Assembly: GCA_027576995.1 (NCBI GenBank)
Contig: JANBQC010000188.1
Span: forward strand, 3,894 to 36,509
Direction: 5' to 3'
From: Dimargaris cristalligena
Lineage: Eukaryota > Kickxellomycota > Dimargaritomycetes > Dimargaritales > Dimargaritaceae
Length of the DNA: 32,616 nucleotides
The position numbers and the translations under genes were made by a program. Positions 30,183 to 32,616 of this stretch are shown one piece after another; within the stretch, counting starts at the first letter, position 1, and each line of letters starts with the position of its first letter. The notes under the pieces are model-generated. The model saw only the letters and a list, made by a program, of their open reading frames with translations. It did not search any database and was not told the DNA's origin.

Positions 30183-32600
30183 ATGGACATAACCCGTTTG
30201 AATTTCGAGTCCCAACTGGGCTATATCCAACAAACCATCACCGACGCCTCCTTTATCGCCATCGACGCCGAATTCTCCGGGGACAGCCTTGACCATGTCC
30301 CCCGGGACGACCCGGACGACACTCCCGAAGTCCGCTACCACAAATGCCGGCGGCTAGCCGAAACGTTCGATATTGTCCGGTTTGGCCTCACCGCGTTCGT
30401 TTGGCGACCGGCCCACCATTCGGCTGGGCGGGGGGGTAGTAGCAAGGGGGAAAAGGGGTTGGAGGCTTCCATAGCCCTGCCACCTTCTCCTCCTCCTCTA
30501 GTACCATCGAACCAGAAGAGGTTTGGTTCAGTGAGCCGTAATGCTTCTTCCCCAATTAAAGGAAACGGGGGAGACCACCACGTAAGCGACGTGGAAGACT
30601 ATTACGAGGCTCATTCGTTTAATTTTTACCTATTTCCGACGACCCAGTCCGTCGGTCGGGCCCACTTGGACGTGGTCGGGAATTTCCAGAATTCGGCCAT
30701 GGATCGGTTGGCCAAGGCCCGGTTCGACTTCAACACGTGGGTTAACCACGGGATTCCCTACATGAATTCCCCACAGGCTAAAGAATGCCGTCGGTTACGT
30801 CACTTGGAAATTCGGGAGCCCCGGCCCGATATTCCGGTGGACGAAAAGAATCGGGCGTTTTACCAGGATATATGGTGAGTACGATGTATTTTGAAATATA
30901 CCTCTAGTTAATTAGATATCCGATCTATGCGGAATAGAGGCACCCATGGTGCAACGGTGCTATCAGGCAGTTCATTCCTGAGTATGAGGTGCCACATTAG
31001 GTGCCATAGCCGGCGCTCTTGGGTATGCTCCTTGGAATTGAAGGTAACTTGGGCGATACCTTACTTTCCCGAATTTTAACTCATCACATTACTGTTATGC
31101 TTCCGAACTCCATGTATGTTAAATGGAATTACCCAATTTTACGAGAGCAGCGCTCAACTAACCAAGTGGATGGGCACAGACACGCCATTTTTGCGGATCC
31201 CGGTGGCCAATAACTACCAACGGCGTCTAGTTCATCAAACAGTACGGGGGTGAGTTTTCATTGGCATTTTCTTAAATCTGCATAGCCATTTAGCAGTTTT
31301 TAAGGGGCAAATAGGAAAATACCATCCAATACACCATTCTTGGGGCAATGGCCGCATACACATAGCCCTTTACTAATACGTGCCTCTCGACCCGTTCACC
31401 AATCGCCTGTATCTCCGTTTGCCCCCGGCCCACCACCAGATTTGGTCCCCGCTACTTTTCGCAGTCCTTCCCGAATTGCATTCAAATAGGCCGTGAAACG
31501 ACCGCCCAGGCCCAAAAGCGCAAGAAACGACTCATCCAGGAATTCGAAGCCAACCTCAAAAAAGCCCGGGGGTTTTCCCGGGTTATCCGGATGCTGCGCA
31601 AAGCCGCCAAACCGATCATCGGCCACGACCTTTTCCCCACCCTGGTACACCTGTACGACCAATTCTGTACCCACCTACCACCGACCTTGACGGCTTTTAA
31701 AAAAGCGCTTCATCGGCAATTCCCGCACATGTGGGATACTCGGAATATAGCGGAAGCCTTGACGGATGGGCGGGCGGCGGCCGACTTTGATTGTACGCTC
31801 GAAGGTCTGTACACCGCCGCCGCCGTCGACGCTGACACCGACTGTACCGGGCTCCGCCGGGATGCGACCGCCTACCCGGTGATCCACCGCGTGCACCACG
31901 GTCCTCCTCCGGCGGACTGCGATCGTTTGGGTCCGGCGGGCGTTAATTCGTTGGCCGCTGGGATAGTATTTGCTCGCCTCCATGGCGCTTTGCACGAACG
32001 CAACCGAGTATCCGCTCCCCCGGGGGATAAAGCGCTCCCGATTGCCTTTGGGGAGGACGTCCTGCGGCCGTTTGCTAGCCAGTTACACATGGGCCAGATG
32101 AAAGTCAACCGGCTATGCGTGAACGATCCCATTGGTAAGTTTTTTTAAAATTTGATGGTGTACTCTATTCGGCCTTTGTTTGCTGAGTTGTCTGTTTTGG
32201 TCTAAGATGTGACATTGTCGGCATTGGCGTTCTACCGGTAACTACTTGGGCTGTGGCTACCATTTAACTCTATATTTGCCAACTGGATCTGGCGACTGCT
32301 ATAATACTGGGCCGGGGTCACTATATCTATTTTTCCTTGTTTTATATTATGCATCCAGTGGTTTTATCACGCACCGTCCGGCGTTTGGCCACATGGAACG
32401 AGTACCTTCGCTGGGGTCCGCGCCCGGCCACGATGGGAACCATCACCCAGCGCACTTTTCCTTATCAACTCTTTGAGCGCTATTTGGCAACTGTCGGGGA
32501 TACCGAGCGTGAGGGCGATCATAATGATCATGCAACGGATAGTGATCAGGATGACGGCGATGTCCATCATGCTGATGATGGACTTGGTGGAGACGTATAG
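30183..32600 (+). CDS. PARN paralogue lacking key catalytic residues, likely pseudo-deadenylase (four exons)
   Basis: This tandem paralogue of the upstream PARN gene has exons 30183-30874, 31151-31249, 31440-32134 and 32359-32600, giving 575 residues. Intron positions and phases (2, 2, 1) equal those of the upstream copy, and exon 2 is 99 nt in both. It keeps Asp28 and Glu30 in FIAIDAEFSG, the FNFYLFPT block, GIPYMN, the R3H-type NYQRRLVHQTVR, ARGFSRVIRML and AAGIVFARLHG. It lacks three catalytic residues: the third Asp is Thr331 (GHDLFPTLVH), the active-site His is Gly428, and the last Asp is Asn433 (LGPAGVNSLAAG). There are no stops or frameshifts, so it looks like a working gene for a protein without nuclease activity. 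Exon 1 has a Gly/Ser/Pro-rich insertion near residues 80-135 and the C-terminus ends in an Asp/His-rich tail unrelated to the upstream copy. RNA binding or heterodimerisation with the active enzyme is an inference. Confidence 0.87.
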
Positions 32601-32616
32601 GCCAGGTGCCATGGGT

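Overview
The window looks like nuclear DNA of a fungus with compact, intron-containing genes. Introns are roughly 150 to 500 nt, mostly with GTAAGT-type donors, and the highly expressed genes have strongly GC-rich third codon positions. The gene set (fungal hexokinase, RIB7, TAP42, KAP104/transportin, dynamitin, allantoicase, and PARN, which budding yeasts lost) suits an early-diverging fungus. A zoopagomycete such as Dimargaritales or Kickxellales is my guess; nothing in the window proves it.

Layout, left to right: a 1.76 kb gene-free stretch with simple repeats; hexokinase (+, one exon); RIB7 (-, two exons), head-to-head with a dynamitin gene (+, four exons); an unrecognised acidic/basic low-complexity protein (+); TAP42/IGBP1 (+, six exons), tail-to-tail with a TXNDC9/PLP1-like gene (-, three exons); the latter is head-to-head with transportin (+, two exons). 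A 2.2 kb gene-free stretch follows. Next come an aminoacylase-1 type M20 peptidase (-, one exon), head-to-head with allantoicase (+, eight exons), and then two tandem PARN-family genes (+, four exons each).

The genes mostly serve separate housekeeping jobs: glycolysis entry, riboflavin synthesis, dynactin assembly, PP2A/TOR signalling, chaperone-assisted folding, nuclear import and RNA deadenylation. Aminoacylase and allantoicase both release usable nitrogen or carbon from salvage substrates and share an intergenic region with several GATA-type motifs, so co-regulation is possible but unproven.

The most interesting part is the right end. A PARN gene with all DEDDh catalytic residues is followed by a tandem paralogue with the same intron positions and phases. 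That paralogue keeps Asp28 and Glu30 but has lost the other two catalytic aspartates and the histidine. It is an intact gene, so it looks like a pseudo-deadenylase, perhaps a regulator or heterodimer partner of the active copy. A second result is a pair of 144-bp elements with imperfect terminal inverted repeats, one in the TXNDC9/transportin intergenic region and one between the two PARN genes. They look like a small MITE family.
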